DNA of 64,000 bases, taken from positions 2,294,001 to 2,358,000 of the forward strand of contig NZ_JACVEE010000002.1 of the NCBI RefSeq assembly GCF_015355755.1. The letters are read 5' to 3'. Shown piece after piece: positions 48,645 to 57,080 of this stretch; position 1 is the stretch's first letter, and every line of letters begins with the position of its first letter. Made by a program: the position numbers and the translations under genes. Source of the DNA: Nocardia sp. XZ_19_385. GTDB lineage: Bacteria > Actinomycetota > Actinomycetes > Mycobacteriales > Mycobacteriaceae. The notes under the pieces were generated by a model. It saw nothing but the letters and a program-made list of their open reading frames with translations, did no database searches and was not told where the DNA came from.

Positions 48645-49708
48645 GCGAGCGAACAGAAGGTACCGCCGAGGTCCTGATCGACAAGCGCGACGGGCTGGGC
48701 TTGATCACGCTGAATCGGCCGAAGGCCATCAACGCGCTGAATCATGCGATGGCGCTGGAGATTCTGGCCGCACTACGCGCCTGGGCCACCGACGACGAGG
48801 TACGCACGGTCGTCGTCACCGGTGCGGGGGAGCGTGGGCTGTGCGCGGGCGGCGATATCGTCGCCATCCACCACGACGCCAAGTCCGGTGCCGCCGACGC
48901 GGATTCGCCGACCGGCGTGTTCTGGCGCGACGAGTACATCCTCAACGCGCTGATCGGCAGCTACCCGAAGCCGTACCTGGTCGTCATGGACGGCATCGTG
49001 ATGGGCGGCGGCGTCGGCCTGTCCGGGCACGGCAGCCACCGCATCGTCACCGAACGCTCCAAGATCGGTATGCCCGAGGTCGGGATCGGTTTCATCCCGG
49101 ATGTCGGTGGCACCTACCTGCTTTCGCGTACACCGGGCGAGCTCGGCACGCATGTCGCGCTCACCACCGCCCGGATGACCGCGGGCGACGCCATCGCCGC
49201 CGGGTTCGCGGACTACTACGTGGCCTCGGAAAACATTCCGGCGCTGCTGGATACGCTGCGGACCGAGACCGCCGAGATCGCCATCGCCAAATTCGCCACG
49301 GCCGCACCGGAATCCGGTCTGATCGCCCGGCAGGCGTGGATCGACGCTTGCTACAACGCGGACACCGTCGAGGAGATCGTCGCCCGTTTGCAGGCAAGCG
49401 ATGCGCCGGAAGCGAACCAGGCCGCCGTCGATGTGCTCTCGAAATCGCCGGTGGCACTGAAGGTCACGCTGCGTTCGCTGCGTACCGCGCGCGACCTGCC
49501 GAGCCTGGAGGCGGTGCTGAACGAGGAATACCGCGTCTCCATCGCCTCGTTGTCCTCGCACGATCTCGTCGAGGGCATCCGCGCCCAGGTGATCGACAAG
49601 GACCGTAACCCGCAATGGTCTCCCGCGACGCTGACCGAGGTGACCGAGGCGCAGGTCGACGCGTACTTCGCCGAATTGGGCGACAAGGAACTGGGGTTGA
49701 GCGAATGA
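48641..49708 (+). CDS. 3-hydroxyisobutyryl-CoA hydrolase
   Basis: A 355-aa crotonase-fold hydrolase that frees 3-hydroxyisobutyrate from Co[19 protein letters not shown] starts the fold, LCAGGDIVAIHHDA and MGGGVGLSGHGSHRIVTE form the oxyanion pocket, and MPEVGIGFIPDVGGTYLLSR contains the hydrolase-type Glu and Asp. Its length (about 100 aa longer than ordinary crotonases) fits HIBCH/EchA9. ATG 48641 overlaps the dehydrogenase stop; the long open frame upstream is a shadow. Confidence 0.95.
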   Translation: MSERTEGTAEVLIDKRDGLGLITLNRPKAINALNHAMALEILAALRAWATDDEVRTVVVTGAGERGLCAGGDIVAIHHDAKSGAADADSPTGVFWRDEYILNALIGSYPKPYLVVMDGIVMGGGVGLSGHGSHRIVTERSKIGMPEVGIGFIPDVGGTYLLSRTPGELGTHVALTTARMTAGDAIAAGFADYYVASENIPALLDTLRTETAEIAIAKFATAAPESGLIARQAWIDACYNADTVEEIVARLQASDAPEANQAAVDVLSKSPVALKVTLRSLRTARDLPSLEAVLNEEYRVSIASLSSHDLVEGIRAQVIDKDRNPQWSPATLTEVTEAQVDAYFAELGDKELGLSE

Positions 49709-50601
49709 GCAAGAAGATCGGCTTCCTGGGCCTCGGCCATATGGGCGGCCCGATGGCCGCCAACCTGGTCAAGGCGGGCTACGAGGTGCTCGCCTTCGAC
49801 CCGGTACCGGCCGCGCAGGTGCAGGCGCGCAATGACGGTGCCACCGTGGTGGATTCGGCCGTCGCCGCCGCCACCGGCCGCGACATCGTGATCACCATGC
49901 TGCCCAACGGCAAGCTGGTCCTCGATGTCTACGGGGAGGTGCTGGCGGCCGCCAACCCCGGCACGCTGTTCATCGATTGCTCCACCATCGATGTCGCCGA
50001 TGCCAAGGAAGCGGCGGAACGTGCTGTGGCAGCGGGACATCGAGTCCTGGACGCGCCGGTCTCCGGTGGCGTCGCGGGCGCGGCCGCGGGCACGCTGACC
50101 TTCATGGTCGGCGGCGCGGCCGATGCCTTCGCCGACGGCCTCGCCGTGCTGGAGGTCATGGGCGGCAAGGTGGTGCACTGCGGTGACTCCGGCGTCGGCC
50201 AGGCCGCCAAGATCTGCAACAACATGCTGCTCGGCATCTCCATGGTCGCGCTGTCGGAGGCCATTGTGCTCGGCGAGAAGCTGGGCCTGACCCACGAGAA
50301 GTTCTTCGACGTGGTCTCCACCGCCTCCGGCCAGTCCTGGGCGCTGACCAGCTACTGCCCGGTGCCCGGCCCGGTCCCGGCCAGCCCGGCCAACAACGAC
50401 TACCAGCCCGGCTTCGCCACCGCGCTCATGACCAAGGACCTGACCCTGGCCGCGAACGCGCTGCAGGCCAATGGCGTCGACGGTCAGGTCGGTCAGCTCG
50501 CTGCGGAGATCTACAACCGGTTCAACCAGGCGGAATCGGGCAAGGACTTCTCGGCTATCGTCACCGATATCCGTAAGCGATCCGAGGGAGAACAGGCGTG
50601 A
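49705..50601 (+). CDS. mmsB: 3-hydroxyisobutyrate dehydrogenase
   Basis: A 298-aa beta-hydroxyacid dehydrogenase that oxidises 3-hydroxyisobutyrate to methylmalonate semialdehyde with NAD. The Rossmann start is [33 protein letters not shown] is the substrate motif. The catalytic Lys lies in [12 protein letters not shown]. It begins at ATG 49705 inside the hydrolase stop and ends overlapping the next start as GTGA. The product feeds MmsA, closing the pathway within one operon. Confidence 0.96.
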   Translation: MSKKIGFLGLGHMGGPMAANLVKAGYEVLAFDPVPAAQVQARNDGATVVDSAVAAATGRDIVITMLPNGKLVLDVYGEVLAAANPGTLFIDCSTIDVADAKEAAERAVAAGHRVLDAPVSGGVAGAAAGTLTFMVGGAADAFADGLAVLEVMGGKVVHCGDSGVGQAAKICNNMLLGISMVALSEAIVLGEKLGLTHEKFFDVVSTASGQSWALTSYCPVPGPVPASPANNDYQPGFATALMTKDLTLAANALQANGVDGQVGQLAAEIYNRFNQAESGKDFSAIVTDIRKRSEGEQA

Positions 50602-51374
50602 GTGACTTCGAGACCATTCTGCTGGAGCGTAAGGGCCGCGTCGCCCTCATCACGCTGAACCGGCCGAAGGCCCTCAATGCGCTGAACTCGCAGGTCCTCG
50701 CCGATATCTCGGCCGCCCTCGACGAGCTCGAGAACGACAACGAGATCGGCGCGGTCGTCCTTACCGGCTCCGAGCGGGCCTTCGCCGCGGGCGCGGACAT
50801 CAAGGAAATGCAGACCAAGTCCTACATGGACATGTTCCTCACCGACCATTTCGCCGGCTGGGACCGTCTGACCGCCTTCCGTAAGCCCCTCATCGCTGCG
50901 GTCGCCGGTTATGCCCTCGGCGGCGGCTGTGAACTGGCCATGATGTGCGACATCCTGCTCGCCGCCGACACCGCCAAGTTCGGCCAGCCCGAGATCAAGC
51001 TCGGTGTCATCCCCGGCATGGGCGGCTCGCAGCGCCTCACCCGCGCCGTCGGCAAGGCCAAGGCCATGGACCTGATCCTCACCGGCCGCAACATGGACGC
51101 CGCGGAAGCCGAGCGCGCGGGCCTGGTCTCGCGCATTGTTCCGGCCGCCGACCTGGTCGCCACCGCCCTCGAGGTCGCCGAAACCATCGCCTCGATGTCA
51201 TTGCCCTCGGCCATGATCGCCAAGGAAGCCGTGAACCGCTCCTTCGAAACCACCCTCGGCGAGGGCCTGCGCTTCGAACGCCGCGTCTTCCACTCGCTGT
51301 TCGCCACCGAGGACCAGAAGGAAGGCATGACCGCCTTCGTCGAGAAGCGGCCGGCGGACTTCAACCACCGCTGA
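50598..51374 (+). CDS. Enoyl-CoA hydratase
   Basis: A 258-aa crotonase that would hydrate methacrylyl-CoA in this pathway. [31 protein letters not shown] and [14 protein letters not shown] form the oxyanion hole. The two catalytic Glu fit [11 protein letters not shown] and [19 protein letters not shown]. It resembles EchA8 and short-chain hydratases. It is the last operon gene, with GTG 50598 inside the mmsB stop. Confidence 0.94.
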   Translation: MSDFETILLERKGRVALITLNRPKALNALNSQVLADISAALDELENDNEIGAVVLTGSERAFAAGADIKEMQTKSYMDMFLTDHFAGWDRLTAFRKPLIAAVAGYALGGGCELAMMCDILLAADTAKFGQPEIKLGVIPGMGGSQRLTRAVGKAKAMDLILTGRNMDAAEAERAGLVSRIVPAADLVATALEVAETIASMSLPSAMIAKEAVNRSFETTLGEGLRFERRVFHSLFATEDQKEGMTAFVEKRPADFNHR

Positions 51375-51393
51375 CCTTCGCGAAAATCCAACT

Positions 51394-51424
51394 GCGGCAC
51401 CGCCATTCACAATGGCGGTGCCGC
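51394..51424. terminator. 14-bp hairpin between convergent genes
   Basis: GCGGCACCGCCATT and AATGGCGGTGCCGC pair perfectly around a CAC loop. It begins 20 bp after the enoyl-CoA hydratase stop and covers the last codons and stop of the amine oxidase on the other strand. Probably a bidirectional terminator. Confidence 0.7.
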
Positions 51425-53248
51425 GGCTGTTTGCAGCCCCCCGATTTCGGCGGCGGCCCGGCAGGCCGATTCCAGCGCGCCTTCGATCCAGGCGTGCTTG
51501 TGGCTGGTGTGGTCACCGGCGAAGAGCAGGCGGCCGCCGGCTTCGGGGACACGGATCGCGGCGCTCAATTCCGCGGCCTGACCCGGCATGAACACCGCCG
51601 CCTCGCCGGAGGCCAGCGGCTCGGTCATCCAGGATTCGGTGGCCCAGTGACCGGTATAGGAGCCGGTGATCGATTCGGCGGAAATTCCGTGGGGGACAAA
51701 GGTATCCAGTAGACCGTCGAGGGCGCGGCCGGGGCGCTGGTCGGGCGGGACGGCGTCCCAGGCGGTGGCGTCGTCGGCCCAGGTGTAGGACGCGAGGACG
51801 ATTCCACCGGCCGAACCCGGCGGGGTGTGCGAGGGAAAATAGGTGAACCGGTTCGCCTGGTCGGAGACCGCGCCGCCGCCGACACTCGGTCCCCACCAGC
51901 GGTCGTCGAATTCCAGCAGCACTTTGGTGGCCGCGTCGTAGTGCAGTTCGGCGATGGCCCGGCGCTTGTCCGGTGACAACTGCGGTGTGAATCCGACGTA
52001 CCGCAGACCGGTGAACGGCACCGTGATGATCGCGGCGTCGGCGGTGTACTCGTGGCGATCGTCGGGATCCAGCGGGTCGCCGTCCTGACTGGTGCAGATC
52101 AGGCGCACGCCGGAGCCGGAGGTGTCGGCCTCGATCAGGCGGCGGTCCTGCACGATCGTGCCGGGCGTCAACTCGGCCGCCAATGCGGTGGTGAGGGTGT
52201 CCGTGCCCCCGGTCAGTTCCCAGAAAGTGTTGGTGGGAGCCAGATCCGCAGACGTGCCGAGCTGGTGCAGCAGGGCATGGGGGAGTCGTGAGGTCAGGTT
52301 CTCGATGGTGCCGACGGCGTCGATATCCGCCTCGTTCCAGCCCGCCTCTTCCACCAGCCAGCGGCGCAGTGAGTAGTTGTCGTAGCGGTAGAGCAGGTCG
52401 GCCAGAGCCTCCGCGCGGGATTCGGTGGCCGACCGCGACGGTTCGCTCTGCTGATGGACCGCGGCGTAGAGCTGTGTCAGCGGAAGCAGGGCCTCGTCGA
52501 GCATGGCGCGGGCCGTGCGGCGCAGCAGATCACCGGTGACTCCGAAACTCGAATGCACCGCGGACGGGCCGGTCAGGTACGCGGATTTGGCGGCGGTGAC
52601 GCCGTTGACGGTGATCGGCCGGTTCCCGACCGGTTTCGGTGGGACATAGGCGATGTCGGGGCCCACGCCTGTCCAGGTGTCGCCGGGGTCGGACGAGGAG
52701 ACGTATTCCACCCGCGGCGCCAGCGGGGGACCGGCCGCGTGCTCGGCCGCGACATCGATCAGATGGAACGGCCGCCGCCGCAACCCGAGGTCGTCGGCGA
52801 GGGCCGAGACCAGCACGTGCTGTGACGGCAGCCGCATCGCGCCGGCCTCCGCATGCAAGGTGCTGTCGGCCCACATGCCGCGAAATGTCTTGCAGCGCCC
52901 GCCCACTCGATCCCGCGCGGCCTCCAGCACAGTGACCTCGTGCCCGGCGCGTTGCAGGATTCGAGCCGCGCTCAGCCCGGCGATGCCCGCGCCGACCACC
53001 AGCACCTGCTTCGGGGTCGTCGTGATGCGCGGCCCGTCGATGAGGCTGCGCAGGTAACCGGTCTTCAGGTCGTTGTGGTTCTCGTCGAGGGTGAGGATGT
53101 CGCGGGCGCTGCTCAGGCAGCGGTCCCACAGGGCGGTATCGCGATGGGGCCCAGGCGCGCCGGTGGCGCGTCCCGCGGTCGTACCGAGCGTGGCCGTAGC
53201 GCCGAACATCGCACCCGCGGCCAGGATCTGTCTGCGTGTCCACGCCAT
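51407..53248 (-). CDS. Tat-exported flavin amine oxidase (L-amino acid oxidase-like)
   Basis: A 613-aa FAD oxidase. The N-terminus [20 protein letters not shown] is a twin-arginine signal, so it is folded inside and exported. The FAD motif [17 protein letters not shown] lies near residue 83, GGRCKTFRG follows and the C-terminal FAD block is [23 protein letters not shown]-type L-amino-acid or monoamine oxidases share this order. Reaction: oxidative deamination giving H2O2. The substrate is unknown. It is monocistronic with a hairpin at its 3' end. Confidence 0.92.
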   Translation of the reverse strand: MAWTRRQILAAGAMFGATATLGTTAGRATGAPGPHRDTALWDRCLSSARDILTLDENHNDLKTGYLRSLIDGPRITTTPKQVLVVGAGIAGLSAARILQRAGHEVTVLEAARDRVGGRCKTFRGMWADSTLHAEAGAMRLPSQHVLVSALADDLGLRRRPFHLIDVAAEHAAGPPLAPRVEYVSSSDPGDTWTGVGPDIAYVPPKPVGNRPITVNGVTAAKSAYLTGPSAVHSSFGVTGDLLRRTARAMLDEALLPLTQLYAAVHQQSEPSRSATESRAEALADLLYRYDNYSLRRWLVEEAGWNEADIDAVGTIENLTSRLPHALLHQLGTSADLAPTNTFWELTGGTDTLTTALAAELTPGTIVQDRRLIEADTSGSGVRLICTSQDGDPLDPDDRHEYTADAAIITVPFTGLRYVGFTPQLSPDKRRAIAELHYDAATKVLLEFDDRWWGPSVGGGAVSDQANRFTYFPSHTPPGSAGGIVLASYTWADDATAWDAVPPDQRPGRALDGLLDTFVPHGISAESITGSYTGHWATESWMTEPLASGEAAVFMPGQAAELSAAIRVPEAGGRLLFAGDHTSHKHAWIEGALESACRAAAEIGGLQTAAAPPL

Positions 53249-53328
53249 GGCTAGCGCACCTTTTCTTCAGGCATACGCAGCAAACTAATAGCAAATAGTG
53301 CTGGTTGCCGTTCGGCGCGCGGAAGGAG

Positions 53329-54384
53329 CTATCGGAAGGAATCCACCGGCGGAATGCCCACGACCTCGACCGGGGTGGGTGGGGTGCCGTCGTGGCTGGA
53401 GGACGAATCGCGGTCCATCGCCAGTACGCCCGCGATGGTGGCGCCGAGCGCGGCTGTGACGGCAAGTGCGGCAATGAGTTTGCGGCGGTCGACGGTCGCC
53501 GGGGTGAGGTCGCTCAGTTTGGCGCGAGTGGTGCGCAGCTCCGCGGCCGGACGTCCGGTGGCGAGCAGCACCGCACCACGGGACGAAACCGCCTCGGGCT
53601 CCGGGTCGTAGATCATCGGCAGATCGATGAGTTCGGCGAGCGTTTCCTGGATGCTCGGACTGCGGACGCAACCACCCAGCAACACGATGGCTCCGGGCGG
53701 CGTCTCGGTCTGCTCGATCGTCTGGTGCACGAAGGACACCGAATGGTGGATGCCCGCGGCGCACAGCTCGGCGATATCGCTGCGGGTGAGCACCGCGCGG
53801 CCGCCGGAATTGTCGTCCATCGCGGTGACCACGCGGTCGACGCTGAGCGCCTCGCGGTGCCGGCGGCAGGTGATCTTGTCGGTGAGGACGCCGTCCCGCG
53901 CCAGCTGCCAGCGCAGCAGCGCGTCGAAACCATCGCCGCCGAGCACCGTGCTGCGTTTGCTGGACAGTACGGAATCGGTGCGGCAGTCCGAGTGCGTGAT
54001 GGTCAGGCCGGAACTGCCGAGGTCGTAGAGCAGCACCGTGCCGTCCTCGGGCAGCTGGCCGGTGAAACGCAGATAGCGCAGCTGTGCAACGGGTTCGGAG
54101 ACGATGGTGAGGGGCGTGGAACCCGCGGCGGCCCGGATGGCGTCGGCGTGCAGCGGGCAGCGGCAGGTCACCGCGGTTCCGGTGATGAGTTCGTCGCGCC
54201 GGTCGGCCGATCGGCGCATCTGCCGGATCGCTTCGAAGACGGCTTCTTCGACTCCGCCGCCGGCCCGGCGGGGCACGCGGCAGCGGTCGATCGGCGGGAG
54301 ATGTGGCTGATCGGAATGTGTCAATACCGCGCGGGCGCCACCAGCGCCTGCCGATACCCCCAAGACCAGCACCATGCGCTCCAT
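53329..54384 (-). CDS. Hsp70-like protein with C-terminal membrane anchor
   Basis: A 351-aa actin-fold protein. The first strand is MVLVLGVSAGAGGARAVL; TIVSEPVAQLRYLRFTG and TVLLYDLGSSGLTITHSD follow the DnaK pattern, and AIVLLGGCVRSPSIQETL is the late phosphate loop. The classical substrate-binding domain is missing. Instead a single hydrophobic helix (LIAALAVTAALGATIAGVLA) ends the protein, with a short Ser/Pro tail outside. ATG 54384 follows GGAAAAGG. Related proteins occur in mycobacteria, function unknown. Confidence 0.75.
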   Translation of the reverse strand: MERMVLVLGVSAGAGGARAVLTHSDQPHLPPIDRCRVPRRAGGGVEEAVFEAIRQMRRSADRRDELITGTAVTCRCPLHADAIRAAAGSTPLTIVSEPVAQLRYLRFTGQLPEDGTVLLYDLGSSGLTITHSDCRTDSVLSSKRSTVLGGDGFDALLRWQLARDGVLTDKITCRRHREALSVDRVVTAMDDNSGGRAVLTRSDIAELCAAGIHHSVSFVHQTIEQTETPPGAIVLLGGCVRSPSIQETLAELIDLPMIYDPEPEAVSSRGAVLLATGRPAAELRTTRAKLSDLTPATVDRRKLIAALAVTAALGATIAGVLAMDRDSSSSHDGTPPTPVEVVGIPPVDSFR

Positions 54385-54503
54385 GGTGGACCTTTTCCGG
54401 GCTGCTGCCAAGGTGCGCGCCCGCGGAATTCGCTAGTTGGATGCCGGAACGTTATGGACACGCCGATCCGGCCGCGTAGGGGACTGTCCAGTTCGATTGC
54501 CGG

Positions 54504-55052
54504 TCAATGATCTCGAGCGGTCCAGCGGGCCTGCTCGTCGCCGGTATCGAAATCACCGGCGGCGTGCCGGAATTCCGCGAGCAGTTGCAACAGGGTGTGC
54601 AGGCGATCCGGGGGCAGGCCGGGCTGGGCGAACACCTTCGCGTTGAGTTCCCCGGTCGCCTCGGCGACGAGTTTCCGGCCCGCCTCGGTGATTTCGATGA
54701 GGGTGGCTCGGCGGTCGCTGGGATGCGGAACGCGTTGCACCAGCTGTGCCGCCTCCAGGCGATCCACGGTGTTGGTGACGCTGGTGGGGTGCACCTGCAG
54801 GCGCGCGCTGGCCTTGGCCATCGGCAGCGCGCCGGTCTTGCTGAAGCTCAGCAGGGCGAGCAGTTCGTAGCGCGAGAAAGTCAGACCGGTTGGTTTGAGC
54901 GCTTCGTCGACCCGGGCCATCACAATTTGCTGCGCGCGCACCAGAGACGTCACTGCGGCCATGCCGTCGGCCACCGCGCCCCAGCCGTGGCCGACCCACT
55001 GACGGTGTGCCTCCTCGATCGGGTCGAGCGGAAGCGGGCGTGGCCGGGACAT
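54504..55052 (-). CDS. MarR-family transcriptional regulator
   Basis: A 182-aa winged-helix regulator. LTFSRYELLALLSFSKTGAL leads to the HTH ASARLQVHPTSVTNTVDRLE, then the wing with VPHPSDRRATLIEITEAG. The start is ATG 55052 (MSRPRPLPLDP), with ATG 55064 as an alternative. It is transcribed away from tRNA-Cys and the retron. No target is obvious nearby; a link to the Hsp70-like gene 119 bp downstream on the same strand is possible. Confidence 0.9.
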   Translation of the reverse strand: MSRPRPLPLDPIEEAHRQWVGHGWGAVADGMAAVTSLVRAQQIVMARVDEALKPTGLTFSRYELLALLSFSKTGALPMAKASARLQVHPTSVTNTVDRLEAAQLVQRVPHPSDRRATLIEITEAGRKLVAEATGELNAKVFAQPGLPPDRLHTLLQLLAEFRHAAGDFDTGDEQARWTARDH

Positions 55053-55144
55053 GGACCCGATCATTCCATGCCGATCCGGGAATCGAATCACGGTGAGCGC
55101 AACTGTGGGCCGCGGTGTCGCGAAACGGGATAGTGATAGGCGAG

Positions 55145-55216
55145 GCGGGCGTGGCTGAGAGGTTTAGGCAGCGGTCTGCAAAGCCGTTTACGTGGGTTCG
55201 ATTCCCGCCGCTCGCT
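55145..55216 (+). tRNA. tRNA-Cys (anticodon GCA)
   Basis: A full cloverleaf. The acceptor GCGGGCG pairs with CGCTCGC with one G-U pair, and the discriminator is U. The anticodon stem GCGGT/GCCGT encloses CTGCAAA with GCA at 55178-55180. The T-arm is GTGGG-TTCGATT-CCCGC. CCA is not encoded. A hairpin follows 5 bp downstream, then the retron. Confidence 0.93.
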
Positions 55217-55221
55217 CTAGG

Positions 55222-55252
55222 CCTGCAGCTCCGAGGTGACTCGGAGTGCAGG
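55222..55252 (+). terminator. Hairpin between tRNA-Cys and the retron
   Basis: CCTGCA pairs with TGCAGG and CTCCGAG with CTCGGAG around GTGA, with one bulged G. No T-run. It most likely ends tRNA-Cys transcription or protects its 3' end, but it may belong to the retron transcript. Confidence 0.6.
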
Positions 55253-55272
55253 GTGTGCCAGGGTATTCCGGT

Positions 55273-55431
55273 GCGACAGCGGCGAGGCGAGTGTGGGTCG
55301 ATGCGACCCGTCTCAGGGGTAACCCCTGGGTCAGGCAGGTCAGTTGGGCACAGCGTCCGAAACCACAGGGCACGCTCCGCGTGCATCTTGGTACGAAGGA
55401 CGAAGGGTTCTGGTCGCCTCGCCGCCGTCGC
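55273..55431 (+). ncRNA. Candidate retron msr-msd RNA
   Basis: The outer arms GCGACAGCGGCGAGGCGA (55273-55290) and TCGCCTCGCCGCCGTCGC (55414-55431) are complementary at 17 of 18 positions, as in retron a1/a2. Inside are three tight hairpins, two with long GC stems: GGGTCG-ATG-CGACCC (55295-55309), CAGGGG-TAA-CCCCTG (55314-55328) and GCACGC-TCC-GCGTGC (55370-55384). The right arm ends 12 bp before the reverse transcriptase ATG. The G immediately after the left arm (55291) could be the branch guanosine. The limits of msr and msd are not decided from the sequence; the call rests on architecture. Confidence 0.72.
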
Positions 55432-55443
55432 ATTTCTCCGTTC

Positions 55444-56736
55444 ATGAGCGGTGCTGTTCCGCCCGATCTGGCCCGGGAACTGGCCTACTCCTTCGAGTTC
55501 CTCGGTGCGGAGTGGAGCCGGTCGAACCTGGCCGAGGCATTCGCGGAGATCGTCGAACCGGGCCGGGCCGAGGAACTGGCGCGCCGGGTCACGGATTTGA
55601 TGCCGAGCGAACCACTCGATCCGGTCGGAACTCTCCAACGGCTCCTGGCGGAGTTGCCGAAATTGGCGACGATCGTCGTGTCGCTTCCGCCCGCCGCCGA
55701 CGAGCTGGCCGATGAACTTCCCCGAACACAGCCTGCGCGTACGCGTTTCGGTGCGGTGGACATTCCGGATCTCGCGGCGCTGTGCGCGTTGCTCAATGTC
55801 ACACCGGCCGAACTCGAATGGTTCGCCGACCACGGCAACTGGCTCCGTCGTGCCGCACAACCCTTGTCCCACTATCGATACCGGCAACTGCCGAAAACAA
55901 GCGGCGTCCGCCTCGTCGAGGCTCCGAAGGTCCGCCTGCGCGAAATCCAGCGGCGCATCCTGCATCGCGTGCTGAGCGAAATCCCGGCGCACCCAGCCTG
56001 TCACGGCTTCGAAAAGGGTCGCAGTGCAACAACCTTCGCCGCACCGCACGCCGGCGCGGAAGTCGTTGTCCGGGTAGACCTGCGCGATTTCTTCACCAGT
56101 ATCGGCGTCGCGCGAGTCCGTGCGGTATTCGCAGCCTGCGGATATTCGCCCACGGTCGCCCAAGTCCTGGCCGACCTGTGCACCACGGCCACCCCGGTCG
56201 CCGAACTCCGCACCCTCGACTTCAACCAGCGAAACCTCCTGCGCGCCCGCCACTTACCGCAAGGCGCACCGACCTCACCCCGCCTCGCCAACCTCATCGC
56301 GCACGGCTTGGACCGCCGTCTGGCCGGTTACGCGACCCAGCATGGTCTCGTGTACACCCGCTACGCCGACGACCTGGCCATCTCCGGTAAGAGCGACCTC
56401 GACCCGGGTCGGACCATCTGGCTGGCAACCAAAATCGCGAAGTCCGAAGGCTTCTCGATTCGCCCCGGCAAAACCCGCATCCGCCGCCCGCACCAGCGCC
56501 AGATCCTCGCGGGCCTGGTCATCAACACCCACCCCGCAGTCCCACGCGACCGCTACGACGCCCTGCGCGCCCTCCTGCACAACTGCCTGCGCACCGGCCC
56601 TGCCACTCAGAACCGCGACGGCCACAACGACTTCCGCGCCCACGTCTACGGGTTGATCTCCTGGGTCGGCGAGACCAGCCCAGCTCGCCGCGACCGTCTC
56701 CTCGCCATGGCGGACCAGGTCGACTGGTCGAAATAG
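55444..56736 (+). CDS. Retron-type reverse transcriptase
   Basis: A 430-aa reverse transcriptase expected to copy the preceding RNA into branched DNA. Residues 1-110 form a helical extension. RT blocks follow: KTSGVRLVEAPK (fingers, 151-162), HGFEKGRS (187-194), VDLRDFFTSI with the first catalytic Asp (212), LPQGAPTSPRLANLI (271-285), YADDLAIS (307-314) with the catalytic Asp pair, and ILAGLVIN (354-361). The retron NAxxH motif appears as FAAPH (198-202) and the VTG motif as LAG (355-357), so both are altered. Group II intron maturase and endonuclease domains are absent. ATG 55444 follows the a2 arm; the frame is open to 55246 but overlaps the RNA. The N-terminal extension resembles that of myxobacterial retron enzymes. 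Confidence 0.88.
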   Translation: MSGAVPPDLARELAYSFEFLGAEWSRSNLAEAFAEIVEPGRAEELARRVTDLMPSEPLDPVGTLQRLLAELPKLATIVVSLPPAADELADELPRTQPARTRFGAVDIPDLAALCALLNVTPAELEWFADHGNWLRRAAQPLSHYRYRQLPKTSGVRLVEAPKVRLREIQRRILHRVLSEIPAHPACHGFEKGRSATTFAAPHAGAEVVVRVDLRDFFTSIGVARVRAVFAACGYSPTVAQVLADLCTTATPVAELRTLDFNQRNLLRARHLPQGAPTSPRLANLIAHGLDRRLAGYATQHGLVYTRYADDLAISGKSDLDPGRTIWLATKIAKSEGFSIRPGKTRIRRPHQRQILAGLVINTHPAVPRDRYDALRALLHNCLRTGPATQNRDGHNDFRAHVYGLISWVGETSPARRDRLLAMADQVDWSK

Positions 56737-56864
56737 CTACCGAGTCACTGGAATCTGCTCTGTTCCAAGGACTTCTGTCATAGCCAAGACGTATTGTGGC
56801 TGTACCTCCTGCCGAGGGGCGATGGACTTGGTCTGACATCGCGCCCAGGAAGGAGGTGGTGGGG

Positions 56865-56984
56865 ATGGCGAAACATCGCCGGGAGAGAGAGACCCCGGTC
56901 AGCTACGGCACCGCGTACGTCAGTGTTGCCGTAGCAGCCGGGGTAATCATCATCTACCTGGTCCGCCGAGTGCGGGCTAGGTAA
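56865..56984 (+). CDS. Short single-pass membrane protein, possible retron partner
   Basis: A 39-aa protein from ATG 56865 with the very strong ribosome binding site AAGGAGG 8 bp upstream. The N-terminus is basic and polar (AKHRRERETPVS), then comes one hydrophobic helix (YVSVAVAAGVIIIYLV, residues about 18-33), and a basic end RRVRAR. A GTG at 56796 would extend it to 62 aa but has no matching signal. It lies 128 bp downstream of the reverse transcriptase, same strand, and ends before a hairpin. Single-pass or two-pass toxins are known effectors in some retrons; that role here is only inference. Confidence 0.6.
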   Translation: MAKHRRERETPVSYGTAYVSVAVAAGVIIIYLVRRVRAR

Positions 56985-56992
56985 ACCCACCA

Positions 56993-57022
56993 GGTGGGGC
57001 GTCGTGTCAGCGGCGTCCCACC
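56993..57022 (+). terminator. Hairpin ending the retron-side transcript
   Basis: GGTGGGGCG pairs with CGTCCCACC (one G-U) around a 12-nt loop, 8 bp after the small membrane gene stop. No T-run. It may end transcription from the retron unit. Confidence 0.45.
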
Positions 57023-57080
57023 GCTCGGCATCACTTTCGTGACAAAGCAATGATACTTGGTAAGAGCAGTTCGGTATAGA

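Noticed and set aside
53305..54510. A 401-codon plus-strand frame opposite the Hsp70-like gene
   Set aside because: It is the complement of an actin-fold protein with clear motifs.
55246..55443. N-terminal extension of the reverse transcriptase to 55246
   Set aside because: That segment would translate the a1 arm and hairpins; the codon pattern is poor and ATG 55444 follows the a2 arm as in other retrons.
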